A DNA stretch of 64,000 nt from Parafrigoribacterium_A soli (GCF_040227235.1 NZ_JBELNZ010000002.1:186001-250000); one strand, 5' to 3'. Positions 24,472 to 36,690 are shown, numbered from the stretch's first letter. A program made the numbers and translations. The notes: generated by a model not told the origin, from the sequence alone.

Positions 24472-25292
24472 TGCAATCAGACACGGGCGGCCCTTTCGAG
24501 TCGAGGTCGATACCCGATTCGTATCGCACGCATCTGCAACCGGTGATCTTCGAGCCGTGGGCCGCACGGCTGGTTGCCTTCGTCGGACTCGAAGCGGGAC
24601 AGACCGTTCTGGATGTCGCTTCGGGAACGGGTGCCGTCGCTCGAGCGGCCGCCGGTGCAGTCGGGTCGAGCGGCCGGGTTATCGCGAGCGACATCAGCAC
24701 GGGAATGCTCTCGCACGTTCAACTCGGTGCCGACCCGGATGGCGCCGCCATCGAAGTGCTGGAATCGCCGGCCACAGCAATCGCCCTACCGGATGACACC
24801 GTCGACGTCGCACTCTGCCAACAGGGCTTCCCCTTCATCCCGGATCGGGTTGCCGCGGCCCGCGAGATGCGTCGGGTGCTTCGTCCGGGCGGAACGATCG
24901 GCGTCGCAGTGTGGGCGGCTGGACGACGCCTCGAGCCCTTCGACAGTTACGGCGAAGTCCTTGTCGCCGCAGGTTTCGACACTCCGTTCATCCGCGGTTC
25001 GGCCAGTGGCGCAATGTCGATGTCCGAAGCTGAGATGCGCGAGGTACTGTCGGCCGCTGGATTCATCGATGTCGACGTCGCGGTGCAGGAGCTCGAGCTT
25101 GAGTGGCCCTCCGGTGAGGAAGCGGCGGCGGGTATCGGCGGCACCCCGTACTGGCCGATCGTCGAGTCACTCGAACCTGGGCGCCGCAATGACGTGTTGA
25201 GCGCACTGCGTCGTGCGCTCACCGGAGAAAAGGGGCGGCCACTTCGGCAGACGACCTTCGCCGTGCTCGGTCGCGGAACGGTCGGCCGCTGA
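24471..25292 (+). CDS. Class I SAM-dependent methyltransferase
   Basis: This 273-residue protein has motif I VLDVASGTGAVARAA (46–60), the acidic end of strand 2 in RVIASDIS, and ALPDDTVDVALCQQGFPFIPDR followed by MRRVLRPGGTIGVAVW, all typical of UbiE/methyltransferase 11 proteins acting on small molecules. It sits between uvrB and uvrA, where no conserved partner is expected, so it may be a lineage-specific insertion. A CRP-like site overlaps its start codon. The substrate is unknown. Confidence 0.88.
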   Translation: MQSDTGGPFESRSIPDSYRTHLQPVIFEPWAARLVAFVGLEAGQTVLDVASGTGAVARAAAGAVGSSGRVIASDISTGMLSHVQLGADPDGAAIEVLESPATAIALPDDTVDVALCQQGFPFIPDRVAAAREMRRVLRPGGTIGVAVWAAGRRLEPFDSYGEVLVAAGFDTPFIRGSASGAMSMSEAEMREVLSAAGFIDVDVAVQELELEWPSGEEAAAGIGGTPYWPIVESLEPGRRNDVLSALRRALTGEKGRPLRQTTFAVLGRGTVGR

Positions 25293-25341
25293 CGGAGTGC
25301 GCGATCAGCGAACGGGCCGGAGCCAATGTCAGTGGCTTGGA

Positions 25342-25347
25342 TAGAAT
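25342..25347 (+). promoter_or_regulatory. −10 box of leaderless uvrA promoter
   Basis: TAGAAT is followed by 7 nt and then GTG at 25355. A TTG at 25337 lies upstream of the −10 box, so it cannot be the start on this transcript. Confidence 0.65.
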
Positions 25348-25354
25348 CTATAGA

Positions 25355-28237
<2,883 letters not shown>

Positions 28238-28240
28238 TCC

Positions 28241-30109
28241 ATGGTCGATACCGTCAGTTATCGCCCCAAGGCGGGGGAGATCCCCACCCAGCCGGGCGTC
28301 TATCGGTTCCGCGACGAGAATCGACGCGTGCTCTACGTGGGCAAGGCGAAGAACCTGCGCGCGCGTCTCAGCAACTACTTCGCACCCCTCGCGAGCCTGC
28401 ACGAGCGCACGAGACGGATGGTGCTCAGCGCGAGTTCCGTCGAATGGACCGTCGTCGGCACCGAATTCGAGGCGCTCCAGCTGGAGTTCACCTGGATCAA
28501 GGAGTTCAATCCGCCATTCAACGTGCAGTTCAAGGACGACAAGTCCTACCCCTACCTCGCCATCACGCTCGGTGACTCCGTGCCACGGGTGCTCGTGACC
28601 CGCAACCGCAAGATTCCGGGCGCCCGGTATTTCGGTCCGTATACGAAGGTCTGGGCCATCCGAGAGACCGTCGACCTCATGCTGAAGGCATTCCCGATGC
28701 GCAGCTGTTCCGACGCGACCTATAAGCGCGCGGAACAGACGGGGCGACCCTGCCTGCTCGGCGACATCGGAAAGTGTGCGGCACCGTGCGTGGGAAGGGT
28801 GACCAAAGAGGAGCACAAGTCGATCGCCCTCGACTTCGCCTCGTTCATGGCCGGGAACGATTCGAAGTATCTCGGCGAACTCTCACGCGAGATGAAGGCC
28901 GCTGCCGAGTCGCAGGACTATGAGCATGCCGCCAAGGTGCGCGACCGCATCGTCGCACTCGAGACCGCGCTCTCGAAGAGCACAGTGGTACTCGCGGAGG
29001 ACGTGGATGCGGACATCTTCGGCATCGCCCACGACGAGCTCGCGGCGGCGGTACAGCAGTTCATCGTGCGCGGCGGGCGCATCAGGGGTGTGCGCGCGTG
29101 GGTCGTCGACAAGGAACTCGACCTTGAGCTCGCCGAACTGGTCGAGACCGTGCTGCAGAACGCGTATGCGGATGCCGTACCGCCGCGACAGATCGTGGTT
29201 CCCGAGCTCCCGGCCGACGGCAGCCAGCTCGAGCAGTGGCTCAGCGAACTCAGAACGGCCGAGAATGCGCGCGCGGGCAGGGTGACCCTGCGTGTCGCTC
29301 ACCGTGGCGATCTCGCCGCGCTGGTGCAGACAGTGAGCACGAACGCCAAGAACGCGCTCATCCTGTACAAGACGCGGCGCAGCGGTGACTTCGTGGCCAG
29401 GTCGCAGGCGCTTGCTGACATCCAGGAGGCGCTCGGGATGGACGAGGCGCCGCTGCGCATGGAGTGCTACGACGTCTCCCACCTGAGCGGCACCAACATC
29501 GTCGCATCCATGGTCGTGTTCGAAGACGGCCTGCCCCGCAAAGACCAGTACCGCAGGTTCAGCATTCCGGAGTCCACCGATGACACGGAGTCGATCTATC
29601 AGACGCTCAGCCGTCGGCTCTCGCGCATCGACGATGATCGGCCGGACGAAGAGGACGATGCCCGCTCGAAGAAATTCGCGTATCGCCCGAACCTGCTCAT
29701 CGTCGACGGCGGACAGCCCCAGGTGGCGGCGGCACAGCGTGCGCTCGACGACGCCGGGGTCACGGGCATCCAGCTCTGCGGCATCGCCAAGCGCCTCGAG
29801 GAGATCTGGCTTCCCGACGCCGACTACCCGGTGATCCTTCCCCGCAACAGCGATGCGCTGTTCCTGTTCCAAAGGATCAGGGACGAGGCTCACCGCTTCG
29901 CCATCACCTACCAGCGGCAACGTCGCAAGAAGGACGTCACCTCCGTGCTCCTCGAAGTTCCCGGGCTCGGCCCGGCGAGAGTGCGCGAACTGTTGCGCCA
30001 CTTCGGTTCCGTCACGCGGCTGCGTGCCGCGGAACCGTCGGCCATCGCCGAGGTCAGCGGAATCGGCCCGACGATCGCTGCGGTGATCGCGCGGCAGCTT
30101 CGCGAGTGA
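28241..30109 (+). CDS. uvrC: Excinuclease ABC subunit C
   Basis: This 622-residue protein has an N-terminal GIY-YIG nuclease (PGVYRF…LYVGKAKNLRARLSNYF), a UVR domain (LSREMKAAAESQDYEHAAKVRDRI), an RNase H-like C-terminal nuclease (ECYDVSHLSGTNIVASMVVFEDG, LIVDGGQPQV) and a terminal helix-hairpin-helix pair (VPGLGPARVRELLRHFGS). It makes the 3′ and 5′ incisions in nucleotide excision repair. It lies 3 nt behind uvrA. Confidence 0.98.
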   Translation: MVDTVSYRPKAGEIPTQPGVYRFRDENRRVLYVGKAKNLRARLSNYFAPLASLHERTRRMVLSASSVEWTVVGTEFEALQLEFTWIKEFNPPFNVQFKDDKSYPYLAITLGDSVPRVLVTRNRKIPGARYFGPYTKVWAIRETVDLMLKAFPMRSCSDATYKRAEQTGRPCLLGDIGKCAAPCVGRVTKEEHKSIALDFASFMAGNDSKYLGELSREMKAAAESQDYEHAAKVRDRIVALETALSKSTVVLAEDVDADIFGIAHDELAAAVQQFIVRGGRIRGVRAWVVDKELDLELAELVETVLQNAYADAVPPRQIVVPELPADGSQLEQWLSELRTAENARAGRVTLRVAHRGDLAALVQTVSTNAKNALILYKTRRSGDFVARSQALADIQEALGMDEAPLRMECYDVSHLSGTNIVASMVVFEDGLPRKDQYRRFSIPESTDDTESIYQTLSRRLSRIDDDRPDEEDDARSKKFAYRPNLLIVDGGQPQVAAAQRALDDAGVTGIQLCGIAKRLEEIWLPDADYPVILPRNSDALFLFQRIRDEAHRFAITYQRQRRKKDVTSVLLEVPGLGPARVRELLRHFGSVTRLRAAEPSAIAEVSGIGPTIAAVIARQLRE

Positions 30110-30176
30110 GTCGGGCGCCCGCGTTGGCTAGGCTTGGGTTGAGGCCCGACAGCACCCAACGAAGGCAGACATTCGG

Positions 30177-31052
30177 ATGATCGACGATAGTCACAGGCAG
30201 GAAGTGCTGATCGTCACCGGCATGTCGGGTGCGGGGCGGTCGACGGTCGGGAATGCGCTCGAGGATCTCGGCTGGTACGTCGTCGATAACCTTCCCCCGC
30301 AGATGCTGAGGCCGCTCGTCGAACTCGCCGGTCGCGCCGGCGACACCCTGCCGAAGATCGCGGCGATCGTCGATGTGCGCGGGGGGCGCCTGTTCGCCGA
30401 CCTGCAGGAGACTGTTCACACGCTCCGCGGCACCACAGCCGTGCGGGTGATCTTTCTCGAGGCGACGGATGCGGAACTGGTCAGGCGCTTCGAGCAGGTG
30501 CGGCGTCCACACCCCCTGCAGGGCGACGGGACCCTCCTCGATGGAATCGCTGCGGAACGTGCGGCCATGCTCTCGATTCGTGAAGACAGCGACATCGTCA
30601 TAGACACGAGCGACCTGAACATCCACCAGCTGGCCACGAAGACCATCGAGATCTTCGCCTCCGACGAGACGCCGGGTCTGCAGCTGACCGTGCTCAGTTT
30701 CGGCTTCAAGTACGGCCTGCCCGCCGACGCGGATCTCGTTGCAGACATGAGGTTCCTGCCGAACCCGTTCTGGATTCCGGAACTGCGGATGCTCAACGGC
30801 CTCGACCGCGAAGTGCGCGATTTCGTCCTCGCCCAGGAGGGCGCGACGGACTTCATCAACGACTATGCGCAGGCGCTCAAGCCGGTTCTCGCCGGCTATC
30901 AGCGGGAGAACAAGAGACACGCTACGATCGCCATTGGATGCACCGGGGGGAAGCACCGTTCAGTGGCGGTTGCGGAGCAACTCGCTGGCATCCTTCGCGC
31001 GCAGGACGGCGTCGCCGTCAGTGTCAAACACCGCGACCTCGGTCGCGAATAG
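30177..31052 (+). CDS. rapZ: RNase adapter / nucleotide-binding protein RapZ
   Basis: This 291-residue protein has the P-loop VTGMSGAGRSTVGNALEDLGW, where Arg replaces the usual GK lysine position (GRS), then VVDNLPP, FLEATDAELVRRFEQVRRPHPL, and a C-terminal domain with FGFKYGLPADADLVADMRFLPNPFW and the IGCTGGKHRSVAVAE loop. RapZ proteins bind nucleotides and, in enterobacteria, control GlmS synthesis; the actinobacterial role is not defined. A TAGGCT −10 box lies at 30129–30134, with a GAAGGCAG ribosome site. Confidence 0.95.
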   Translation: MIDDSHRQEVLIVTGMSGAGRSTVGNALEDLGWYVVDNLPPQMLRPLVELAGRAGDTLPKIAAIVDVRGGRLFADLQETVHTLRGTTAVRVIFLEATDAELVRRFEQVRRPHPLQGDGTLLDGIAAERAAMLSIREDSDIVIDTSDLNIHQLATKTIEIFASDETPGLQLTVLSFGFKYGLPADADLVADMRFLPNPFWIPELRMLNGLDREVRDFVLAQEGATDFINDYAQALKPVLAGYQRENKRHATIAIGCTGGKHRSVAVAEQLAGILRAQDGVAVSVKHRDLGRE

Positions 31053-31085
31053 CGTCGCGACCCCACAAACAGAAGGAAGATTCGA

Positions 31086-32066
31086 TTGGCTCTCACCGCC
31101 GATGTCAAAGACGAACTCGCTCGAGTCGAGGTGAGCAAGACCACGGTTCGCGCGGCCGAACTCGCGACAATCCTGCGGTTTTCCGGTGGTCTGCACCTGA
31201 TCTCGGGTCGCATCGCGGTCGAGTCCGAACTCGACACCGCACAACTCGCTCGCCGCGTGCGCAAGGACCTGACCGAGCTCTACGGCGTTCGAAGCGAGAT
31301 CGCCGTGATTTCGGCGTCCGGCCTGCGCAGGACCAGTCACTACCTGGTGCGCGTTCTCGACGGTGGCGAGACACTGGCACGCCAGACCGGGCTTCTGGAT
31401 GCCCGGCGCCGGCCCATCCGCGGCCTCCCCAATAAGCTCACCACCGGTTCGCGCGAGGAACTGGCCGCCGTCTGGCGCGGGGCCTTCCTGGCCCACGGTT
31501 CCCTGACCGACCCTGGCCGCTCCGCCGCGCTCGAGATCACCTGCCCAGGCAACGAGTCGGCCATGGCCCTCGTCGGCGCGGCGGGCCGACTCAAAATCTC
31601 GGCGAAGGCGCGCGAGGTCCGCGGCGTCCACCGCGTCGTCATCCGCGACGGCGAGGCCATCGGCGCCATGCTCGTGCACATGGGCGCCCACGCCACCCTG
31701 CTCAACTGGGAGGAGCTTCGCCAGCGCCGCGAGGTGCGCGCCACCGCGAATCGCCTCGTCAATTTCGATGACGCGAATCTCCGTCGCTCCGCGCAGGCAG
31801 CTGTTGCAGCCTGCGCCCGCGTGGAACGAGCTCTCGAGATCCTCGACGGCAAGCTGCCGGACCACCTGAAGTACGCGGGGGAGTTGCGCCTGAGGTTCCG
31901 TGACTCGAGCCTCGACGAACTCGGCCACCACGCCGACCCGCCCATGACCAAGGATGCCGTCGCCGGCCGCATCCGCCGGCTTCTCGCGATGGCTGATAAG
32001 CGGGCGGGCGACCTCGGGATTCCTGGTACCGACGCGAATCTCCCGCCGGACTACGACGAGGCCTGA
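31086..32066 (+). CDS. whiA: DNA-binding protein WhiA
   Basis: This 326-residue protein begins at a TTG preceded by AGAAGGAAG and matches the usual MALTADVKDELARVEV start. It has a degenerate LAGLIDADG homing-endonuclease-like domain in the first two thirds (GAFLAHGSLTDPGRSAALEITCP) and a C-terminal helix-turn-helix (LPDHLKYAGELRLRFRDSSLDELGHHADPPMTKDAVAGRIRRLLAMAD). WhiA activates genes of cell division and sporulation in actinobacteria. It follows rapZ directly. The yvcK gene that often lies between them is absent. Confidence 0.96.
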   Translation: MALTADVKDELARVEVSKTTVRAAELATILRFSGGLHLISGRIAVESELDTAQLARRVRKDLTELYGVRSEIAVISASGLRRTSHYLVRVLDGGETLARQTGLLDARRRPIRGLPNKLTTGSREELAAVWRGAFLAHGSLTDPGRSAALEITCPGNESAMALVGAAGRLKISAKAREVRGVHRVVIRDGEAIGAMLVHMGAHATLLNWEELRQRREVRATANRLVNFDDANLRRSAQAAVAACARVERALEILDGKLPDHLKYAGELRLRFRDSSLDELGHHADPPMTKDAVAGRIRRLLAMADKRAGDLGIPGTDANLPPDYDEA

Positions 32067-32182
32067 GCCTTTACCCTCCGTTACGCATCCTCTCGGTGGC
32101 CCACGCGGAGACGCCACTAGACTGGAAATACCCGCCATCCGCGCTGTTTCGCGCGCCGGGACATCAGGCAAGGAGAACATCA

Positions 32183-32809
32183 ATGGCTGAATACACTCTT
32201 CCAGAGCTGGGCTACGACTACGCAGCACTCGAGCCGCACATCAGCGGCAAGATCATGCAGTTGCACCACGACAAGCACCACCAGGCGTACGTCACCGGTG
32301 CCAATACCGCACTCACGCAGCTTGCGGCCGCCCGCGACAACGGCGACTTCACGAACGTCAACAAGCTCGAGAAAGACCTGGCCTTCAACCTCGCCGGTCA
32401 CGTCAACCACACGATCTTCTGGACCAACCTGTCGCCAGACGGGGGAGACAAGCCCACCGGTGAGCTCGCCGCTGCGATCGACGACAACTTCGGTTCCTTC
32501 GACAAGTTCGTCGCGCACTTCGGCGCGGCCGCGGCCGGCATCCAGGGTTCCGGTTGGGGCGCTCTCGTCTGGGACTCCCTCGGACAGAAGCTCCTCATCC
32601 AGCAGTACTACGACCACCAGGGCAACTTTGCCACCGGCACGGTGCCGCTGCTGTTGCTCGACATGTGGGAGCACGCGTTCTACCTCGACTACGTGAACGT
32701 CAAGGCCGACTACATCAAGGCCTTCTGGAACATCGCCAACTGGGCCAACGTCCAGCAGCGCTTCGAAGCCGCGCGCGAAAAGACGAACGGCCTGCTGGTA
32801 CTGTCATAG
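32183..32809 (+). CDS. sodA: Superoxide dismutase (Mn/Fe type)
   Basis: This 208-residue protein has all four metal ligands of the Mn/Fe family: a histidine in QLHHDKHHQAYV, a histidine in NLAGHVNHTIFW, and Asp and His in LLLDMWEHAFYLDY. It disproportionates superoxide. The ATG at 32183 follows AGGAG, and an upstream in-frame start would add 29 unrelated residues. A TAGACT −10 box lies at 32118–32123. The protein has no signal peptide. It sits between whiA and gap as a separate unit. Confidence 0.97.
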   Translation: MAEYTLPELGYDYAALEPHISGKIMQLHHDKHHQAYVTGANTALTQLAAARDNGDFTNVNKLEKDLAFNLAGHVNHTIFWTNLSPDGGDKPTGELAAAIDDNFGSFDKFVAHFGAAAAGIQGSGWGALVWDSLGQKLLIQQYYDHQGNFATGTVPLLLLDMWEHAFYLDYVNVKADYIKAFWNIANWANVQQRFEAAREKTNGLLVLS

Positions 32810-32811
32810 CG

Positions 32812-32846
32812 GCGGCGTGCCCGGAGCCGATCGTTCCGGGCGCCGC
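32812..32846 (+). terminator. sodA terminator hairpin
   Basis: A GC-rich stem begins 2 bp after the sodA stop. It has 7 bp (GCCCGGA with TCCGGGC) plus 5 bp (GCGGC with GCCGC) with a 2-base bulge. There is no T-run, so the call rests on stem strength and position. Confidence 0.6.
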
Positions 32847-32921
32847 ACCAGGGCCAGCGTTGACCCACAACCATCCCCAACCCAAGTCGCGCTTCACTGC
32901 GCCTCAGCATCAGGAGTTCTC

Positions 32922-33932
32922 TTGACCGTCAAGATCGGGATCAACGGCTTCGGCCGCATCGGCCGTAATTACCTTCGCGCCGCACTCGCACAGGGCGCAG
33001 ACCTCGAGGTCGTCGCCGTCAACGACCTCACCGACCCGAAGTCGCTCGCACACCTGCTCAAGTACGACTCCGTAGCCGGACGCCTGTCGGAGGATGTCTC
33101 GGTCGACGGTGACTACATCGTCGTCGGTAGCAAGCGCATCAAGGTTCTCGCGGAGCGCGACCCCGCGGCACTCGGCTGGGGCGACCTCGGCGTCGACATC
33201 GTCATCGAGTCCACTGGCCGCTTCACCAACGCCAAGGATGCGCAGAAGCACATCGACGCCGGCGCGAAGAAGGTCATCATCTCCGCGCCCGCCACCGGCG
33301 AGGACGGCACATTCGTTATGGGCGTCAACGAGCACGACTACGACCCCGCCACCCAGAACATCGTCTCGAACGCGTCCTGCACCACGAACTGTCTCGCACC
33401 GCTCGTCAAGGTCTTCCTTGAGGAGTTCGGTATCGAGCGCGGTCTCATGACCACGGTCCACGCCTATACCGCAGACCAGAACCTGCAGGATGGCCCGCAC
33501 AGCGACCTCCGCCGTGCCCGCGCCGCCGCGATCAACATCATCCCGACGAGCACCGGCGCGGCGAAGGCCCTCGGCCTCGTCGTTCCCGAGGTTCTCGGCA
33601 AGCTCGACGGTTACGCGCTGCGCGTTCCGGTTCCCACCGGTTCGATCACCGACCTCACGATCGAGGCCAGCCGCAACGTCACCGTCGCCGAGGTCAATGC
33701 CGCGTACAAGAAGGCTGCCGAGAGCGGACAGCTCGCCGGCTTCCTCAGCTACACCGAAGACCCGATCGTCTCGAGCGACATCCAGGGCGACCCGCACTCC
33801 TGCATCTTCGATGCCGGCCTCACCAAGGTCATCGGCAACCAGGTCAAGGTCGCGGGCTGGTACGACAACGAGTGGGGATACTCCAACCGCCTCGTGGACT
33901 TCACCGAATACGTCGCCGAGCGCCTCTCCTAA
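32922..33932 (+). CDS. gap: Glyceraldehyde-3-phosphate dehydrogenase
   Basis: This 336-residue protein has the NAD-binding GINGFGRIGRNYLRAAL and the catalytic stretch SNASCTTNCLAPL with its active-site cysteine, followed by TVHAYTADQNLQDGPH and WYDNEWGYSNRLVD. It makes 1,3-bisphosphoglycerate in glycolysis. The TTG at 32922 follows AGGAG and gives MTVKIGING, as in relatives. It leads the gap–pgk–tpiA operon. Confidence 0.97.
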   Translation: MTVKIGINGFGRIGRNYLRAALAQGADLEVVAVNDLTDPKSLAHLLKYDSVAGRLSEDVSVDGDYIVVGSKRIKVLAERDPAALGWGDLGVDIVIESTGRFTNAKDAQKHIDAGAKKVIISAPATGEDGTFVMGVNEHDYDPATQNIVSNASCTTNCLAPLVKVFLEEFGIERGLMTTVHAYTADQNLQDGPHSDLRRARAAAINIIPTSTGAAKALGLVVPEVLGKLDGYALRVPVPTGSITDLTIEASRNVTVAEVNAAYKKAAESGQLAGFLSYTEDPIVSSDIQGDPHSCIFDAGLTKVIGNQVKVAGWYDNEWGYSNRLVDFTEYVAERLS

Positions 33933-33962
33933 GCCGGACTGCCTCGGCGGAACGACACAGCT

Positions 33963-35177
33963 ATGCCACTTCGGACCATCGAAAGCCTCGGCTCGCTCGA
34001 GGGCAAAAGGGTCATCGTCCGTTGCGACCTCAACGTCCCCTTGAAGGACGGCGAGATCACGGATGACGGCCGGATTCGCGCCTCGCTTGCGACCCTCAAT
34101 GAGTTGATCCATGCGGGCGCTCGAGTCGTCGTGATCTCCCACCTCGGAAGACCAGACGGCGCGCCCGACGCGAAGTACAGCCTCGCCCCCGTGGCGCAGC
34201 GGCTGTGCGAACTGCTCGGCAAGCCGGTCACCTTCGCCGCGGATACCGTGGGTACCGCGGCGAAGGAGGCCGTCGAGGCCCTCGGCGACGGCGACGTTGC
34301 ACTGCTCGAAAACCTCCGCTTCAATGCGGGGGAGACGTCGAAGAACGACGAGGAGCGCGCGGCGTTCGCTGGCCGCCTCGCCGCGTTCGGAGACGCCTTC
34401 GTGTCGGACGGATTCGGTGTCGTCCACCGTAAGCAGGCGAGCGTGTACGAGTTGGCCCAGGCGCTTCCGAGTGCCGCGGGCCTGCTCATCGCCGCCGAGC
34501 TCGATGTGCTCCATAAGCTGACCGAAAATCCTGCGAAGCCCTATGCTGTGGTGCTCGGCGGCTCGAAGGTCTCCGACAAGCTCGGCGTGATCGGGCACCT
34601 GCTGCCGCGCGTCGACTCGCTGCTCATCGGCGGAGGCATGCTCTTCACCTTCCTCGCCGCGCTCGGTTATAAGGTCGGCGCGAGCCTCCTCGAACAGGAT
34701 CAGATCGAGACCGTGCGAGGCTACCTCGACGAAGCTCGCAAGCTCGGCGTCGACATCGTCTTGCCCACGGATGTCGTGGTCGCCTCGAAGTTCGGCGCCG
34801 ACGCAGAGCACCAGGTCCGCCCGGCCGACTCCATCGAGGGCAGCCCATGGGGAGAATCCGGGATCGGGCTGGACATCGGCCCCGACACGGCTGCCGCTTT
34901 CGCGGAGGTCGTTCGCGGATCACACACCGTGTTCTGGAACGGCCCGATGGGCGTCTTCGAACTTGCCCCGTTTGCGGCAGGCACCCGCGCGGTTGCGCAG
35001 GCGCTCACCGAGGTAAAGGGACTCTCGGTCGTCGGCGGAGGCGATTCCGCCGCCGCAGTGCGAGCACTCGGCTTCGAGGATGACCAGTTCGGACACATTT
35101 CAACCGGTGGCGGTGCAAGCCTCGAGTTCCTCGAGGGCAAGCACTTGCCAGGCCTGGAGGTACTTGGATGGCAGTGA
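33963..35177 (+). CDS. pgk: Phosphoglycerate kinase
   Basis: This 404-residue protein has RVIVRCDLNVPLKDGEITDDGRI, the substrate-binding ISHLGRPDG, LLENLRFNAGE, the mid-domain VLGGSKVSDKLGVI and the C-terminal nucleotide region GGGDSAAAVRALGFEDDQFGHISTGGGASLEFLEG. It transfers phosphate from 1,3-bisphosphoglycerate to ADP. Its end overlaps the tpiA start by 10 nt, implying coupling. Confidence 0.98.
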   Translation: MPLRTIESLGSLEGKRVIVRCDLNVPLKDGEITDDGRIRASLATLNELIHAGARVVVISHLGRPDGAPDAKYSLAPVAQRLCELLGKPVTFAADTVGTAAKEAVEALGDGDVALLENLRFNAGETSKNDEERAAFAGRLAAFGDAFVSDGFGVVHRKQASVYELAQALPSAAGLLIAAELDVLHKLTENPAKPYAVVLGGSKVSDKLGVIGHLLPRVDSLLIGGGMLFTFLAALGYKVGASLLEQDQIETVRGYLDEARKLGVDIVLPTDVVVASKFGADAEHQVRPADSIEGSPWGESGIGLDIGPDTAAAFAEVVRGSHTVFWNGPMGVFELAPFAAGTRAVAQALTEVKGLSVVGGGDSAAAVRALGFEDDQFGHISTGGGASLEFLEGKHLPGLEVLGWQ

Positions 35178-35971
35178 ATTCCTCGGCGCAGGGGCGCGTT
35201 CCCCTCATCGCCGGCAACTGGAAGATGAACCTCGATCACCTGCAGTCGATCGCCTTCGTGCAGAAGCTCGCCTGGAGCCTGAAGGACGCACACCACGACT
35301 TCGCTTCGGTGGAGGTAGCCGTATTTCCGCCGTTCACCGATCTTCGCTCGGTGCAGACCCTGGTCTCGGCCGACCGGTTGCCGCTCAAGTTCGGTGCACA
35401 GGATGTCTCGGCGCACGAGTCTGGCGCATACACGGGAGAGATCTCGGCGGCGTTCCTCAAGGCGCTCGAGTGCGAGTACGTCATCATTGGCCACTCGGAA
35501 CGACGCACCCTGCACGGTGAGTCCGACGAGGTCGTCGCTGCCAAGGTCGCTGCGGCGCTGTCTCACTCGCTTGTCCCCGTCATCTGTGTCGGCGAAACCG
35601 CAGAAGACCTCGAGACGCATGGACCCAGCGCCGTGCCCGTCGCGCAACTGCGCGCAGCACTGGCCGGTGTGAAGGCGGGCTCGAACATCGTCGTTGCATA
35701 CGAGCCGGTGTGGGCGATCGGCTCGGGCCAGCCCGCGACGCCGGAGCAGGCCGAACAGGTCGCGGCCCAGCTGCGTACCGTCGTCGACGAATCACTCGGT
35801 GCCGATGCCGCTGCGGCAACTCGCATTCTCTACGGCGGATCCGTGAAGTCGGGCAACATCGCCGGATTCATGCGGCAGCCGAACGTCGACGGCGCTCTCG
35901 TCGGAGGAGCCAGTCTCGATCAGGCGGAGTTCTCCAGCATCGCGCGCTTCCAGAAGCACGTCGGAACCTGA
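35168..35971 (+). CDS. tpiA: Triosephosphate isomerase
   Basis: This 267-residue protein has the N-terminal PLIAGNWKMNLDH (substrate lysine), catalytic histidine in VIIGHSERR, catalytic glutamate in VVAYEPVWAIGSG and the phosphate loops LYGGSVKSGN and VDGALVGGASL. It interconverts dihydroxyacetone phosphate and glyceraldehyde 3-phosphate. The ATG at 35168 lies inside the end of pgk. Confidence 0.98.
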   Translation: MAVNSSAQGRVPLIAGNWKMNLDHLQSIAFVQKLAWSLKDAHHDFASVEVAVFPPFTDLRSVQTLVSADRLPLKFGAQDVSAHESGAYTGEISAAFLKALECEYVIIGHSERRTLHGESDEVVAAKVAAALSHSLVPVICVGETAEDLETHGPSAVPVAQLRAALAGVKAGSNIVVAYEPVWAIGSGQPATPEQAEQVAAQLRTVVDESLGADAAAATRILYGGSVKSGNIAGFMRQPNVDGALVGGASLDQAEFSSIARFQKHVGT

Positions 35972-35983
35972 TCACATCCCGGT

Positions 35984-36015
35984 TATACTGAACAGCGGCT
36001 TGTCACAGAGCCGCT
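35984..36015 (+). promoter_or_regulatory. secG promoter −10 box with a hairpin at the transcript start
   Basis: TATACT (35984–35989) is followed directly by a 7-bp inverted repeat, AGCGGCT and AGCCGCT, with an 8-base loop. The hairpin would form the very 5′ end of the secG mRNA and may also weakly terminate tpiA transcripts. Confidence 0.5.
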
Positions 36016-36058
36016 TGGTGCGTCCGAATCGCGATGACGCATCCCAGAAAGGCACGTT

Positions 36059-36310
36059 GTGGAAATTCTCCAGGTCATCCTGCAGGTCGTGCTCGGAATC
36101 ACGAGCCTCCTGCTGACCCTCCTGATCCTGCTGCACCGTGGTCACGGTGGCGGCCTCTCCGACATGTTCGGCGGTGGAGTCACCTCCAACCTGGGCGCGT
36201 CGGGTGTGGCCGAGCGCAACCTCAATCGCATCACGGTGCTGCTCGGCGTCATCTGGATTGCGTGCATTATTGTGCTCGGACTCATCACTAAGTTCGACAC
36301 AGCCGGATAG
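36059..36310 (+). CDS. secG: Preprotein translocase subunit SecG
   Basis: This 83-residue protein has two hydrophobic helices (near residues 2–22 and 58–76) separated by a glycine-rich cytosolic loop (HRGHGGGLSDMFGGG). It assists the SecYEG channel in protein export. The GTG start follows AGAAAGGCA. It is the usual gene after tpiA in actinobacteria. Confidence 0.95.
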   Translation: MEILQVILQVVLGITSLLLTLLILLHRGHGGGLSDMFGGGVTSNLGASGVAERNLNRITVLLGVIWIACIIVLGLITKFDTAG

Positions 36311-36318
36311 GAGAAACA

Positions 36319-36684
36319 ATGGCATCGGGTGGTAGCGCTATCCGTGGGTCACGCGTAGGTGCGGGCCCCATGGGTGAGCAGGATCGTGGGTTTCACGCTG
36401 AGCGCGTGCAGGTGTTCTACTGGTGCGCCAATGGCCACGAGTTGAGCCCCTACTTCCTGGCGAGCATCGAGGCCGAAGAGATCCCCGAGCAGATCGACTG
36501 CCCGAACTGCGGCACTCCCGCCGGTCGCGACAAGGAGAATCCTCCGTCCGTCGCCAAGCTCGAGCCCTACAAGACGCACCTGGCCTACGTGAAGGAGCGC
36601 CGCACCGAGGAAGAAGCGGTCACGCTCCTCGACGAAGCCCTCAACCAGCTGCGCGCTCGGCGCGGCAAACTGACCGCCCAGTAG
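36319..36684 (+). CDS. rbpA: RNA polymerase-binding protein RbpA
   Basis: This 121-residue protein is specific to actinobacteria. It has the N-terminal tail GGSAIRGSRVGAGPMG, the core with zinc-type cysteines (FYWCANGHELSPYF…IDCPNCGTPAGRD) and the C-terminal σ-interaction helix HLAYVKERRTEEEAVTLLDEALNQLR. RbpA stabilises the open complex of RNA polymerase with the principal σ factor. It is cotranscribed with secG (8-bp gap). It is a good lineage marker for this segment. Confidence 0.97.
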   Translation: MASGGSAIRGSRVGAGPMGEQDRGFHAERVQVFYWCANGHELSPYFLASIEAEEIPEQIDCPNCGTPAGRDKENPPSVAKLEPYKTHLAYVKERRTEEEAVTLLDEALNQLRARRGKLTAQ

Positions 36685-36690
36685 CGGTTC

